Assembly (NCBI GenBank): GCA_900112995.1
Contig: FONU01000009.1
Location: 1-64,000 of the forward strand
DNA from: [Lactobacillus] rogosae
GTDB lineage: Bacteria > Bacillota > Clostridia > Lachnospirales > Lachnospiraceae
DNA: 64,000 nucleotides
Direction of reading: 5' to 3'
Below the pieces are notes generated by a model. The model saw only the letters and a program-made list of their open reading frames with translations. It was not told the origin of the DNA and did not search any database. The translations under genes and the position numbers were made by a program. Below, in pieces: positions 1 to 10,200 of this stretch; positions within the stretch are counted from its first letter, which is position 1, and each line of letters begins with the position of its first letter.

Positions 1-60
1 TTAACGAACGAACAGTCGTGCGAAGCAGGACGAAAGAGTGCGATAAGCACGGGTTCGTGA
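1..60 (+). other. Possible C-terminal tail of an upstream CDS, also a nested inverted repeat
   Basis: Frame 1 is open from the window edge to a TGA at 58-60, so this could be the last 19 codons of a gene outside the window. The same bases hold nested inverted repeats: ACGAAC (8-13) with GTTCGT (53-58), and CGTGC (17-21) with GCACG (47-51). It is much richer in G and C than its surroundings. It may be a coding tail, a repeat element or both; the window edge prevents a decision. Confidence 0.3.
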
Positions 61-142
61 GTATAGGGTAGATAAAAAGAAAATTATGATATAATTAGCA
101 CAAAAAAATACGCAGAAATATGATATATAAGGAGGCACAGAT

Positions 143-2608
143 ATGTATGTAATTAAAGATAATACATTTAATATATCAGTAAGAAATCTGGTTGAATTTA
201 TGTGCCTTGGTGGGGATATTGATAACAGGGATACAGGTGTTGCTGATGTTAAGGTTATGCAGGAGGGTGCGAGGCTTCACAGGAAAATCCAGCACTCTAT
301 GGGTTCTAATTACAGGGCAGAGGTGCTTCTTAGGAATAAAGAGGAGCTGACATCAGAGGGTGGAATTGAATACGAGCTTAGAATAGAGGGCAGGGCAGAC
401 GGAATAATAGCTGACATTGAGGAAGATGAGGATGGCAATAAGCTGCCGATAGGTGAGGTTACAATTGATGAGATTAAGACTATGCAGTCAGATGTAGGAA
501 AGCTTAAAGAGCCGGTGTATGTGCATAAGGCACAGGCTATGGTGTACGCTTATATATATTTAACAAGGTATAATCTGGAGAGCATTAATGTACAGCTTAC
601 TTACTGTAATACAGAAACTGAGAAAATAGTAAGATTTAAAGAGCAATATGACAGTGAGTCAATTATAAAATGGTACAGAGAACTTGTAGCTGGCTTTAAA
701 AAGTGGATGGATTATGTATTTGATGAAAGGGCAGAAAGGAATGCTTCAATTCAGAAACTGCATTTTCCATTTGAGTACCGTGAGGGGCAGAAGAAGCTGG
801 TTGCGAGTGTATACCACACGGTAAAAGAACAGAAGGTGTTATATATACAGGCACCGACAGGAGTAGGAAAGACTATATCAACAGTATATCCAGCCGTGCA
901 GTCGTGCAGTAATGGCTTAACTGACAAGATATTCTATCTTACCTCCAAGACAATAACGAGAACGGTAGCCGAGGAAACATATGCGATACTAAGAGATGCA
1001 GGACTGCATTTTCGCACAGTGACACTGACGGCGAAGGATAAAATATGTCATCTTGATGAGCACAACTGTAATCCAGAGGTGTGCGAGTATGCAAGGGGGC
1101 ATTTTGACAGGGTAAATGAAGCTGTTTACGATATAATCACTAATGAAGCGGTAATTAACAGGGATACGATATTGCAGTATTCAGTGAAGCATAAGGTGTG
1201 TCCGTATGAAATGTCGCTTGATGTTTCATACTGGTGTGATGGAATAATATGCGATTACAATTATGCTTTTGATCCAGATTCTTCATTAAAAAGATATTTT
1301 GGTGATGGCGGCAAAGGCAATTATGTATTTCTTGTAGATGAGGCACATAATCTTGTTGACAGGGCAAGGGAGATGTATAGTGCAACGCTTGTCAAGGAAG
1401 ATTTTCTTGCCTGCAAAAGAGTAGTTAAGGATATGGACAAAAGGCTGGCTTCATACCTTGAAAAATGCAACAAATATCTTCTTGAATTAAAGAGAGCCTG
1501 TGATAAAGAATATATAATAATAGATGATTACTGTGGCACATTTTTAGCTAATCTGCAATCGTGTTATTCGTATATGCAGAAGTTCTTGGATAAGAATAAA
1601 GGAAAGCCGGTGTGCGATGAGATAATAGAATTCTTCTTTAAGATAAGACATTTTATTAATATGTATGACTGCATAGATGAGAAGTATGTTATATATGCTG
1701 AGCATATCGATGACGGTGACTTTGCACTTCATCTGTACTGTGTTGACCCGTCAGGACAGTTATCGCAGAGATTAAGTCAGGGAATATCGACAATAATGTT
1801 CTCGGCGACACTTCTTCCAGTGAATTATTTTAAGGAAATGCTTTCAGGAAATGCAGATGACTATGCTGTGTATGCACATTCGCCGTTTGATACTGATAAT
1901 AAGAGAGTGCTTATTGGACGTGATGTTACAAGCAGGTATACGAGGCGTAATTATAATGAGTACACCAAGATTGCAGGTTATATCCACACACTTACGCAGT
2001 CGAAGCAAGGCAAATATATGATATTCTTTCCTTCTTACAGCTATATGAGAGAGGTGTATGATATATATATACAAAAATATGCCTGCAATGTTATAGATCT
2101 GCACGATGTTGAGGATGGAAGCTACATTTATCATCTCTCTGAGGGAGAAAATGTATTGATACAGGATAATAATATGACGGAAGCCGATAAAGAGAATTTC
2201 TTGTCAGTATTTATGGATAATACAAGTGGAAATGTCACGGGCTTTTGTGTGCTTGGCGGTATATTTTCTGAGGGAATTGACCTAAGGGATAAGTCACTTA
2301 TAGGGGCGTGTATTGTAGGAACAGGCATACCTATGATATGCAGACAGCGTAATATATTAAGAAATTATTTTGACAGTATAGGTAAGAATGGCTATCAGTA
2401 TGCGTATGTATTTCCGGGAATGAACAAGGTGCTGCAGGCGGCTGGAAGAGTTATAAGAACTGCAGATGACAAGGGTATAATACTTCTGTTAGATGACCGT
2501 TTTATGACACAGGAATACCAGATGCAGTATCCAAGGGAATGGGATAAAGTGTATCCTGTAGATATTAATAATACAGGAAAATGTATTGAGGATTTCTGGA
2601 GATTATAA
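143..2608 (+). CDS. DinG/XPD-type Fe-S DNA helicase with N-terminal PD-(D/E)XK nuclease domain
   Basis: An 821-residue superfamily 2 helicase. The first 190 residues carry a Cas4/RecB-like nuclease signature: GRADG (83-87), DEIK (109-112) and a QxxxY-type helix near 131. The motor has a Walker A APTGVGKT (237-244) and a DEAH box (399-402). Four cysteines between them (302, 309, 314, 353) match the Fe-S cluster of XPD/DinG enzymes. The C-terminal half has the 'AAGRVIR' motif VI. GGAGG sits just upstream of the ATG. Family knowledge suggests 5'-3' unwinding coupled to cleavage in DNA repair; the substrate is unknown. The gene stands alone and the next gene is functionally unrelated. Confidence 0.85.
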   Translation: MYVIKDNTFNISVRNLVEFMCLGGDIDNRDTGVADVKVMQEGARLHRKIQHSMGSNYRAEVLLRNKEELTSEGGIEYELRIEGRADGIIADIEEDEDGNKLPIGEVTIDEIKTMQSDVGKLKEPVYVHKAQAMVYAYIYLTRYNLESINVQLTYCNTETEKIVRFKEQYDSESIIKWYRELVAGFKKWMDYVFDERAERNASIQKLHFPFEYREGQKKLVASVYHTVKEQKVLYIQAPTGVGKTISTVYPAVQSCSNGLTDKIFYLTSKTITRTVAEETYAILRDAGLHFRTVTLTAKDKICHLDEHNCNPEVCEYARGHFDRVNEAVYDIITNEAVINRDTILQYSVKHKVCPYEMSLDVSYWCDGIICDYNYAFDPDSSLKRYFGDGGKGNYVFLVDEAHNLVDRAREMYSATLVKEDFLACKRVVKDMDKRLASYLEKCNKYLLELKRACDKEYIIIDDYCGTFLANLQSCYSYMQKFLDKNKGKPVCDEIIEFFFKIRHFINMYDCIDEKYVIYAEHIDDGDFALHLYCVDPSGQLSQRLSQGISTIMFSATLLPVNYFKEMLSGNADDYAVYAHSPFDTDNKRVLIGRDVTSRYTRRNYNEYTKIAGYIHTLTQSKQGKYMIFFPSYSYMREVYDIYIQKYACNVIDLHDVEDGSYIYHLSEGENVLIQDNNMTEADKENFLSVFMDNTSGNVTGFCVLGGIFSEGIDLRDKSLIGACIVGTGIPMICRQRNILRNYFDSIGKNGYQYAYVFPGMNKVLQAAGRVIRTADDKGIILLLDDRFMTQEYQMQYPREWDKVYPVDINNTGKCIEDFWRL

Positions 2609-2755
2609 GGCATATGGGGAATTATGAGGGAATTTGTCAATTGTGGTGAGATTTGGCAAGTAATATGTTGAGAAATTGTCAGACATATGCTATTATTCTA
2701 GTATAAATACGGACTGTGACAATTAATTATATGATTATTTATATTGGAGAGAACT

Positions 2756-3685
2756 ATGGGAAAGAATGAAATCAGGAATTTAGCGGATTCCCATGCGGGA
2801 ATAGATGAATGGAAGAAAGCTGGATTTAACGAACTTCAGGTGCTTGAGATTACTAAAGGTAATGATAATGGCGTTGATATTTCTATATATGCCAGTCCCG
2901 AATATAATTCAAGGCAGATGAAGGTTATAAGAATGGCACTTGAGGAAGGAATTGATGTAAGTGCTATGGCAGATCCGGAGTATAATTATATGCAGATGGA
3001 GCAGATTAAAGAAGGTATAAAAGAGGGTATTGATTTATCGCTTATATGCAATCCGAAGTACGATTATTCTGTTATGAGAGAGATTCGTCTTGCATTAAAG
3101 TACAGATTTGATCTTACAAGATATGCAAAGCTTGGATATTCTGGTGAGGTGTTAAGACAGATAAGACTGGCTAAGAGAGATGATGTTGATTTAACATTTT
3201 TCGTTGATGAGAATTTCGATGCACACCAGCTTAACGAGATTAGAATAGGCTTGTTAAAATGTGTAGATGTATCGAAGTATATGCTTCATGAATATACAGC
3301 AGACCAGATGAAACAGTTAAGGTTAGGACTTGAGGCTGGAATAGATATTACCAAGTATAATATGATAGGTTTCTCCTCAGGACAGATGGAACAGATAAGG
3401 TTAGGAGAAGAAGAAGGGATAGATGTAAGTCCATATGCAGATCCATTTATCAATGCTGTCCAGATGAAAGAGATGAGAGAACAGATTGAGAATGATGGCA
3501 AGGTTCAGGAAGAACCACAGCTTAATGAACTTCAAAGTCAGGAGATATTGCTTGGACTTCAGAGTGGTGTAGATGTAAGCGTATACGCCGATGCAAGATA
3601 TACTTGCAGACAGATGGAGCAGATAAGAATAATGCTTGAGAGGGGTCTTGATCCTTCGGAATTATTAGTATATAAAGACCAGTAA
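2756..3685 (+). CDS. Repeat protein built of about eleven 26-residue units
   Basis: A 309-residue protein with no recognised enzyme domain. Almost all of it is a tandem 26-residue unit with the pattern xQMxQIRxGLExGIDVSxYADPxYxx. I count about eleven units; the first and the ninth are degenerate. Each unit looks like one helix plus a turn, which would stack into a solenoid. There is no signal peptide or membrane segment. A TTG 12 bases upstream is in frame, but GGAGAG (2746-2751) favours the ATG at 2756. Similar repeats occur, from memory, in Lachnospiraceae plasmid and accessory proteins of unknown role. A binding or scaffold role is a guess. Confidence 0.7.
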   Translation: MGKNEIRNLADSHAGIDEWKKAGFNELQVLEITKGNDNGVDISIYASPEYNSRQMKVIRMALEEGIDVSAMADPEYNYMQMEQIKEGIKEGIDLSLICNPKYDYSVMREIRLALKYRFDLTRYAKLGYSGEVLRQIRLAKRDDVDLTFFVDENFDAHQLNEIRIGLLKCVDVSKYMLHEYTADQMKQLRLGLEAGIDITKYNMIGFSSGQMEQIRLGEEEGIDVSPYADPFINAVQMKEMREQIENDGKVQEEPQLNELQSQEILLGLQSGVDVSVYADARYTCRQMEQIRIMLERGLDPSELLVYKDQ

Positions 3686-3765
3686 TTAAGGACATACATA
3701 TAAGGGGAATTCGATTATAAAGATGACATAAGACAATGTGCTATGGTTGATTGGAGGAGTCAGAA

Positions 3766-5181
3766 TTGAATGATGTACTTAGAGAACAGATACAGTTAAA
3801 TACCAAAGAAGTAGTTGTCAATGTTGATAATGATCATATGAAAGCAAGTATAGTCCTTAATGGCATAGGCAGTGATGAAGCTTATACATACGAGGAGATT
3901 GCAGACAAGCTTTCACAGGCAGGTGTGCGTACAGGAATTAATGAAGCGAGAATACGCGAAGTTATTCTTAATAAGCTGTACGATATTGAAATCGTGGTAG
4001 CAGAAGGCAAAAGTGCAGTTAACGGTACTGATGGTTATTACAACTTCTTCTTTGATTCAGAGTATGAAAGAGATAATAAGCCTACATTAAGAGAAGATGG
4101 TTCTGTTGATTATTTTAATGTAAAGCTTTTTGAGAAGGTTAATAAAGATGATAAGCTTGCAGAGTATATAGAACCTACAAAGGGTGAATTTGGATATGAC
4201 GTATTTGGAAAGCTTTTAGTTCCAAAGCCAGGAAGACCAGGACCTAAGTTAAGAGGCAAGGGCTTTACAGTGTCAGAGGACGGCAAGTCTTATTATGCCC
4301 AGTTAAGCGGCAAAGTAGAATATCGTAACTACGACCTTAATGTAAGTAATGTATATAATGTCAGCGGTGATGTTGATGTTGGAACAGGAAGCATAGATTT
4401 TAATGGTGACGTAGAGATTAACGGAAGTGTCAGAGGCAGTGTCAAGATACACGCTATGGGTAATATATACATAGGCGGATATGTTGAAGATGCAGATATA
4501 TGGTCAGGGCAGGATATTATTATCCAGGATGGTGTTAATGCAGGTGAGAACGGAAGAATTGAAGCTATGGGCAATATATCAGCAAGGTTTTTCGAGAATG
4601 CACATATTATAAGCCATAGTGATATAAAGTGTGATTATATGCTTAATACAACAGCTTTGGCATATGGTGGAATATATCTTGAGGGCAAGAGGGGTTCTGT
4701 AATAGGCGGAGATGTCACAGGCGTAAGAGGTATATCTATTAGAGGCTGTGGAAGTGAGGCTTATTCTAAGACTGTATTAAGAGTTGGTGTAACTAAGGAG
4801 ATAAGCAGTGAATATGCCAAGGTGCTTATGGTGCTTAAGGATATAGATACGCAGATAGACAGATTTAATCAGGCTTTACAGAAGCTTGATATATTAAAGA
4901 AGGCAGGTTCTGATAAGTTTGATGAAACACTTAACAGAAAGCTGTTGCAGTCAAAGATTGTTAAGACAGCAGAGAAAGCCAAGTATGAAGAAAAAAGCCG
5001 TAATCTTTATACACTTGTAAGGGAGTCAGACAGGGCAGTTGTAAGGATTGATAAGAATATATATCCAGGAAGCCGTGTATTTATGGGCGATAAGACGTAT
5101 GTTCCTAGTACCGTATTTACGCATATTGCTTTAAAGAAGACTTCACAGGGTGTATTGATAAGAAATTATGATTCTATGTAG
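3766..5181 (+). CDS. FapA family protein (DUF342)
   Basis: A 471-residue protein of the DUF342/FapA type. The N-terminal third is a mixed alpha/beta region. The middle (roughly residues 185-340) is rich in regularly spaced Gly, Val and Ile, as in the single-stranded right-handed beta-helix of this family. The last 120 residues look like a coiled coil followed by a small beta domain. No signal peptide is seen, so it is probably cytoplasmic. GGAGGAG (3754-3760) points to the TTG at 3766; the in-frame TTG at 3751 would overlap that site. DUF342 proteins are linked to polymer or membrane organisation, but their biochemistry is poorly known. Confidence 0.8.
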   Translation: MNDVLREQIQLNTKEVVVNVDNDHMKASIVLNGIGSDEAYTYEEIADKLSQAGVRTGINEARIREVILNKLYDIEIVVAEGKSAVNGTDGYYNFFFDSEYERDNKPTLREDGSVDYFNVKLFEKVNKDDKLAEYIEPTKGEFGYDVFGKLLVPKPGRPGPKLRGKGFTVSEDGKSYYAQLSGKVEYRNYDLNVSNVYNVSGDVDVGTGSIDFNGDVEINGSVRGSVKIHAMGNIYIGGYVEDADIWSGQDIIIQDGVNAGENGRIEAMGNISARFFENAHIISHSDIKCDYMLNTTALAYGGIYLEGKRGSVIGGDVTGVRGISIRGCGSEAYSKTVLRVGVTKEISSEYAKVLMVLKDIDTQIDRFNQALQKLDILKKAGSDKFDETLNRKLLQSKIVKTAEKAKYEEKSRNLYTLVRESDRAVVRIDKNIYPGSRVFMGDKTYVPSTVFTHIALKKTSQGVLIRNYDSM

Positions 5182-5208
5182 TGAGAATATATTTACAGAG
5201 GTTAGTTT

Positions 5209-6159
5209 ATGATAGAAGAGGTTGTTTCAATAGAGCTTCCCGTGCATGAGAGAATGGTTATTAAGAAGAACAGGCTCACACCGAAAGATTATGCTGGCGA
5301 GCCTGTTCCAAGAATATCTATTGTTACAGGAATACATGGTGATGAGCTTGATGGGCAGTATGTGTGCTACGAAGTCATAAGACGTGTTAATAATAATCTG
5401 GAAAGATTAAAAGGAATTATAGATATATATCCAGATGTAAATCCCCTTGGAATAGATACAGGTTCAAGGGGAATTCCTATGTTTGAGCTTGATATGAACA
5501 GAGTATTTCCAGGTGATAATAATGGAGCTGTGGCAGAGAGTGTTGCGGCAGGAATTGTCAACGATATAATTGGAAGTGATTTCTGTCTTGATATTCATTC
5601 AAGCAATATATTTGTAAGAGAGATGCCGCAGGTAAGACTAAATGAAGAAAATGCGGAAAGACTGCTTCCATTTGCAAAGATGTTAAATGCGGATTTTGTA
5701 TGGATATTTTCATCAATAACAGTGCTTGATGCGACACTGGCATACAGCCTTAATCATCTTGGTGTACCTACGCTTGTAGCAGAGATGGGCGTTGGTAACA
5801 GAATTAACAGGGAATACAGCCAGCAGCTTATTGATGGAATATTTAACCTTATGAGTAATCTTGGAATATGGGAAATACCAGAGGCTGATAATAAAATAGC
5901 TGTCAGAGAGCCTATTATCTCAACAGAGGGGGAAGTTAATTTCCTGACAGCGAAGGAAAGCGGAATATTTGTTCCATCTATTAATTCATGTGGCAATATC
6001 CATATGGGAGATGCCATAGGCGACATAATAGAGCCAATAGAGGGAAGGATAATCCAGCATATTGAATCTCCGGTAGATGGTATTGTATTCACATTGAGGG
6101 AAAATCCAGTTGTATACAAGGGGGCACTTCTTGCGAGAGTACACGGAGGAAGAGTGTAA
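5209..6159 (+). CDS. AspA/AstE-type zinc carboxypeptidase-fold hydrolase
   Basis: A 316-residue member of the succinylglutamate desuccinylase/aspartoacylase (M14-like) family. Zinc ligands are visible: HGDE near residues 45-48 and the His of LDIHSS near 128. MNRVFPGD near 100 is the family's substrate-binding stretch, and a Glu in VAEMGVGNR near 196 could be catalytic. The C-terminal beta domain ends in a biotinyl/lipoyl-like fold. It overlaps the next gene by one base (TAATG), so the two are coupled. Physiological substrate unknown; an amide or N-acyl amino acid is likely from the family. Confidence 0.8.
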   Translation: MIEEVVSIELPVHERMVIKKNRLTPKDYAGEPVPRISIVTGIHGDELDGQYVCYEVIRRVNNNLERLKGIIDIYPDVNPLGIDTGSRGIPMFELDMNRVFPGDNNGAVAESVAAGIVNDIIGSDFCLDIHSSNIFVREMPQVRLNEENAERLLPFAKMLNADFVWIFSSITVLDATLAYSLNHLGVPTLVAEMGVGNRINREYSQQLIDGIFNLMSNLGIWEIPEADNKIAVREPIISTEGEVNFLTAKESGIFVPSINSCGNIHMGDAIGDIIEPIEGRIIQHIESPVDGIVFTLRENPVVYKGALLARVHGGRV

Positions 6160-7094
6160 TGAAAAAAGAAGTTTTATATAGTCTTAAGGGAATATACAGA
6201 GAGAATTTTGAGATAGAAGGCTACAGATTTGGACATGGCGAGAAATCAGCCTGCATAGTCGGGGCTATGAGGGGTAATGAGATACAGCAGTTATATATAT
6301 GCTCACAGCTTATAAAGGTGTTAAAAGACCTTGAAATGAGAGGTGCAATATCGCATAACCACGAGATTTTAGTAATTCCGTCAGCTAACAGATTTTCTAT
6401 GAATGTTGAAAAAAGGTTCTGGCCTGTAGATAATACAGATATTAACAGAATGTTCCCTGGTGATGAAGCGGGAGATACTACCAAGCAGATAGCTGCTGCA
6501 ATATTTGAAAGCAGTAAGGGCTACAGCTATGGAATACAGTTTGCAAGCTTTTATATGCCTGGAGATTTCATACCTCATGTACGTATGATGGAAACGGGTT
6601 ATCAGAGTGCGAGCCTTGCCAATCTTTTTGGACTGCAGTATGTTGTTATAAGAAAGCCAAAGCCTATGGATACGGCAACGCTTAATTATAGCTGGCAGAT
6701 GAATGGAACAAATGCTTTTTCGATATATACGAACAGCACAGATATGGTTGATGAAAAGTCTGCAAGACAGGCAGTATCGTCAGTGTTAAGATTTCTTACG
6801 AGAATGGGAATATTAAAATATAATAATCACAGCGGTTACATAGCAAGTGTCATTAACGAGTATGATTTATCAGCCGTTAAGACATATGATGCAGGTTTTT
6901 ACAAAAGGCTTAAAGAACCGGGGGATCCGGTTGTCCATAATGAGGTAATAGGTCAGGTTATTGATCCGTGTGAGGGATATGTCAAGAGTGAGATATTATC
7001 ACCGACAGACGGCATAGTATTCTTTGCACATACAGCCCCTCTTGTTATGGGTAATGAAGTTGTATACAAGATTATAAGACGTATGCATGAATAG
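6159..7094 (+). CDS. Degenerate AspA/AstE-like paralogue, probable inactive partner
   Basis: A 311-residue paralogue of the preceding protein, aligning over its whole length. The zinc motif HGDE has become RGNE and the second ligand in LDIHSS is replaced by GIQFAS, so two of three expected zinc ligands are lost. The stretch DINRMFPGD and the C-terminal domain are kept. This pattern suggests a pseudoenzyme that pairs with or regulates the active subunit, or a non-metal binding role. Its ATG overlaps the stop of the upstream gene, consistent with stoichiometric expression. Confidence 0.75.
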   Translation: MKKEVLYSLKGIYRENFEIEGYRFGHGEKSACIVGAMRGNEIQQLYICSQLIKVLKDLEMRGAISHNHEILVIPSANRFSMNVEKRFWPVDNTDINRMFPGDEAGDTTKQIAAAIFESSKGYSYGIQFASFYMPGDFIPHVRMMETGYQSASLANLFGLQYVVIRKPKPMDTATLNYSWQMNGTNAFSIYTNSTDMVDEKSARQAVSSVLRFLTRMGILKYNNHSGYIASVINEYDLSAVKTYDAGFYKRLKEPGDPVVHNEVIGQVIDPCEGYVKSEILSPTDGIVFFAHTAPLVMGNEVVYKIIRRMHE

Positions 7095-7135
7095 TGTATA
7101 CAATATAGAAATATACACAACATTGTTCTTGTGTC

Positions 7136-7164
7136 TTGTTTCTTTAGTAATGATATGATAAAAT
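7136..7164 (+). promoter_or_regulatory. Probable sigma-A promoter of purL
   Basis: TTGTTT (7136-7141), a 17-base spacer and TAAAAT (7159-7164), followed by about 65 bases of leader. No purine-riboswitch core was recognised in the leader. Confidence 0.5.
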
Positions 7165-7229
7165 ATTTTACATTCTTGTTGAAATAGTAGTGACAGGAGT
7201 ACAGCTGATTAAGAAAGGAAATAATTAAA

Positions 7230-10200
7230 ATGAGTGGCGTTAAAAGAGTTTTTGTTGAGAAAAAGAAACCTTTTGCTGTTAATGCAAAGGAGTTACACGA
7301 TGAAATCACAGGTTATCTCGGTATTAAGACAATTACAGATGTAAGGGTGCTTATCAGATATGATATTGAGAATCTTTCTGATGAGACATATAAGAAAGCA
7401 CTTACAACAGTATTTGCAGAACCACCTGTTGATGATGTGTATGAGAATGAATTTAAGGCTTCAGATGATGATTTTGTATTTTCTGTAGAATATCTTCCGG
7501 GACAGTTCGACCAGAGAGCTGATTCGGCAGAGCAGTGTGTTAAGTTCCTTAATGAGAATGAAACTCCTGTAATTAAGACTGCAACTACTTATATTGTATC
7601 AGGCAAGCTTACAGATGATGATAAGGCTAAGATTAAAAACCATTGTATCAATCCGGTAGATTCAAGAGTAGCTGATGAGAAGCTTCCAGATACACTTGTT
7701 ACTAAGTTTGATACACCAGCAGATGTTGTTGTATTTGATGGCTTCAAGGATATGAGCGGGGACAAGCTTAAGGAATTATATGATTCACTTGGTCTTGCTA
7801 TGACATTTAAGGATTTCAAGTTCATTCAGGATTACTTCAAGAATGAAGAGAACAGAGATCCATCTATGACAGAAATCAGAGTTCTTGATACATACTGGTC
7901 TGACCACTGCCGCCACACAACATTTGCTACAGAATTAAAGAATGTAGAATTTAAGGACGGATATTACAGAGCTCCTATGGAAGAAACTTACAATAAGTAT
8001 CTTGCTGACAGAGCTGTTATATATAAAGACAGAAAAGATAAGTTCGTATGTCTTATGGATTTAGCCCTTATGGGTATGAAGAAGTTAAAGGCAGAAGGCA
8101 AGCTTGAAGATCAGGAAGAGTCTGATGAGATTAATGCCTGCTCTATAGTTGTTCCTGTTGAGATTGACGGAAAGACAGAGGAGTGGCTTGTAAACTTCAA
8201 GAACGAAACTCATAACCACCCAACAGAGATAGAGCCATTTGGTGGTGCTGCTACCTGCCTTGGTGGAGCTATAAGAGATCCACTTTCAGGACGTACATAT
8301 GTATATCAGGCTATGCGTATCACAGGTGCGGCAGACCCTACAGTTCCGGTAGCAGATACACTTCACGGCAAGCTTCCACAGAGAAAGATTGTTACAGAAG
8401 CAGCTCACGGCTATAGCTCATATGGTAACCAGATTGGTCTTGCTACAGGTTATGTTAAAGAAATATACCACCCAGATTATGTTGCTAAGCGTATGGAGAT
8501 TGGTGCGGTTATAGCGGCAGCTCCAAGAAGCGCAGTTAAGAGAGAGAATTCTGATCCAGGAGATATTATTATCCTACTTGGTGGACGTACAGGACGTGAT
8601 GGCTGTGGTGGTGCTACAGGTTCATCTAAGGTTCACACAGAGGAGTCTATAGAGACTTGTGGAGCAGAGGTTCAGAAAGGTAATGCACCTACAGAGCGTA
8701 AGATGCAGAGACTTTTCAGACGTCCGGAAGTAACTAAGCTTATTAAGAAATGTAATGACTTTGGTGCAGGCGGTGTATCAGTTGCAATCGGTGAACTTGC
8801 AGCAGGTCTTACAGTAGATTTAGATAAAGTCCCTAAGAAGTATGAAGGTCTTGACGGAACAGAACTTGCTATATCAGAGTCACAGGAAAGAATGGCAGTT
8901 GTTGTTGACCCAGCAGATGTTAAAGCATTTTTAGAGTATGCCACAGAGGAGAACCTTGAAGCGGTTGAAGTTGCTGTTGTAACAGAAGAACCAAGACTTG
9001 TACTTAACTGGAGAGGCAAGGATATCGTTAATATTTCAAGAGCTTTCCTTGATACTAACGGTGCACATCAGGAGACATCAGTACTTGTAGATATCCCAGA
9101 TGACAAGGCTAATTACCTTGAAGCTAAGCCAGTAGATGATGTTAAGGGCAGATGGCTTAAGACACTTGCAGACCTTAACGAGTGTTCACAGAAGGGACTT
9201 GTTGAAAGATTTGATGGTTCAATCGGTGCTGGTTCAGTACTTATGCCATTTGGTGGAAAGTACCAGCTTACAGAGACACAGGCTATGGTTGCCAAGCTTC
9301 CAGTGCTTAAGGGCAAGTGCGATACAGTAACTATGATGGCTTATGGATTTGATCCATATCTTTCTAAGTGGAGTCCATATCACGGAGCTATGTATGCAGT
9401 AACAGATTCGGTTGCTAAGATTGTTGCGGCTGGTGGCGATTACAGCAAGATTAGATTTACATATCAGGAATATTTCAGAAGAATGACAGAAGATCCTTCA
9501 AGATGGAGCCAGCCATTTGCAGCACTTCTTGGTGCATATGAGGCACAGATTGGCTTAGGGCTTCCATCAATCGGTGGTAAGGATTCTATGTCAGGAACAT
9601 TTGAACATATAGATGTACCACCTACATTATGCTCATTTGCTATTGATGTAGCTAAAGAGCAGGATATTATCACACCTGAATTAAAGAAAGCTGGCAATAT
9701 ACTTGTAAGATTTGACATTGAAAGAGATAAATATGACCTTCCTGTATTCTCACAGATTAAGGAATTATATTCATCTATCCACGAAGCTATTAAGAGCAAG
9801 GCAATTGTGTCTGCATATGTTCTTGATGCTAACGGCTTAGTTCCAGCAATAAGCAAGATGGCATTTGGTAATATGCTTGGTGTTGCTGTTGAGCCATCTG
9901 TATCAAAGGAAGAATTATTCGCACCAGCATATGGCTGTATAGTAGCAGAAGTAGACAGCTCTAAGCTTTCAGAGATTAAGGCAGCTTATACTAAGGTTGG
10001 TACAGTAACAGAAGAAGCTAAGTTTACATATGAAGATGTTTCAATCAATATTGAGGAAGCATTAAGTGTATGGAAAGATACATTAGAGGGTGTATTCCCA
10101 ACAAAGGTTTCTAAGGAAACTGATAGTGTTGAGTCACCTGTATATTCAAAGGGCAATGTATATGTATGCAAGAATAAGGTTGCGAAGCCAACGGTATTTA

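Noticed and set aside
7165-7229. Possible purine riboswitch before purL
   Set aside because: The leader is short and lacks the conserved junction bases and a terminator.
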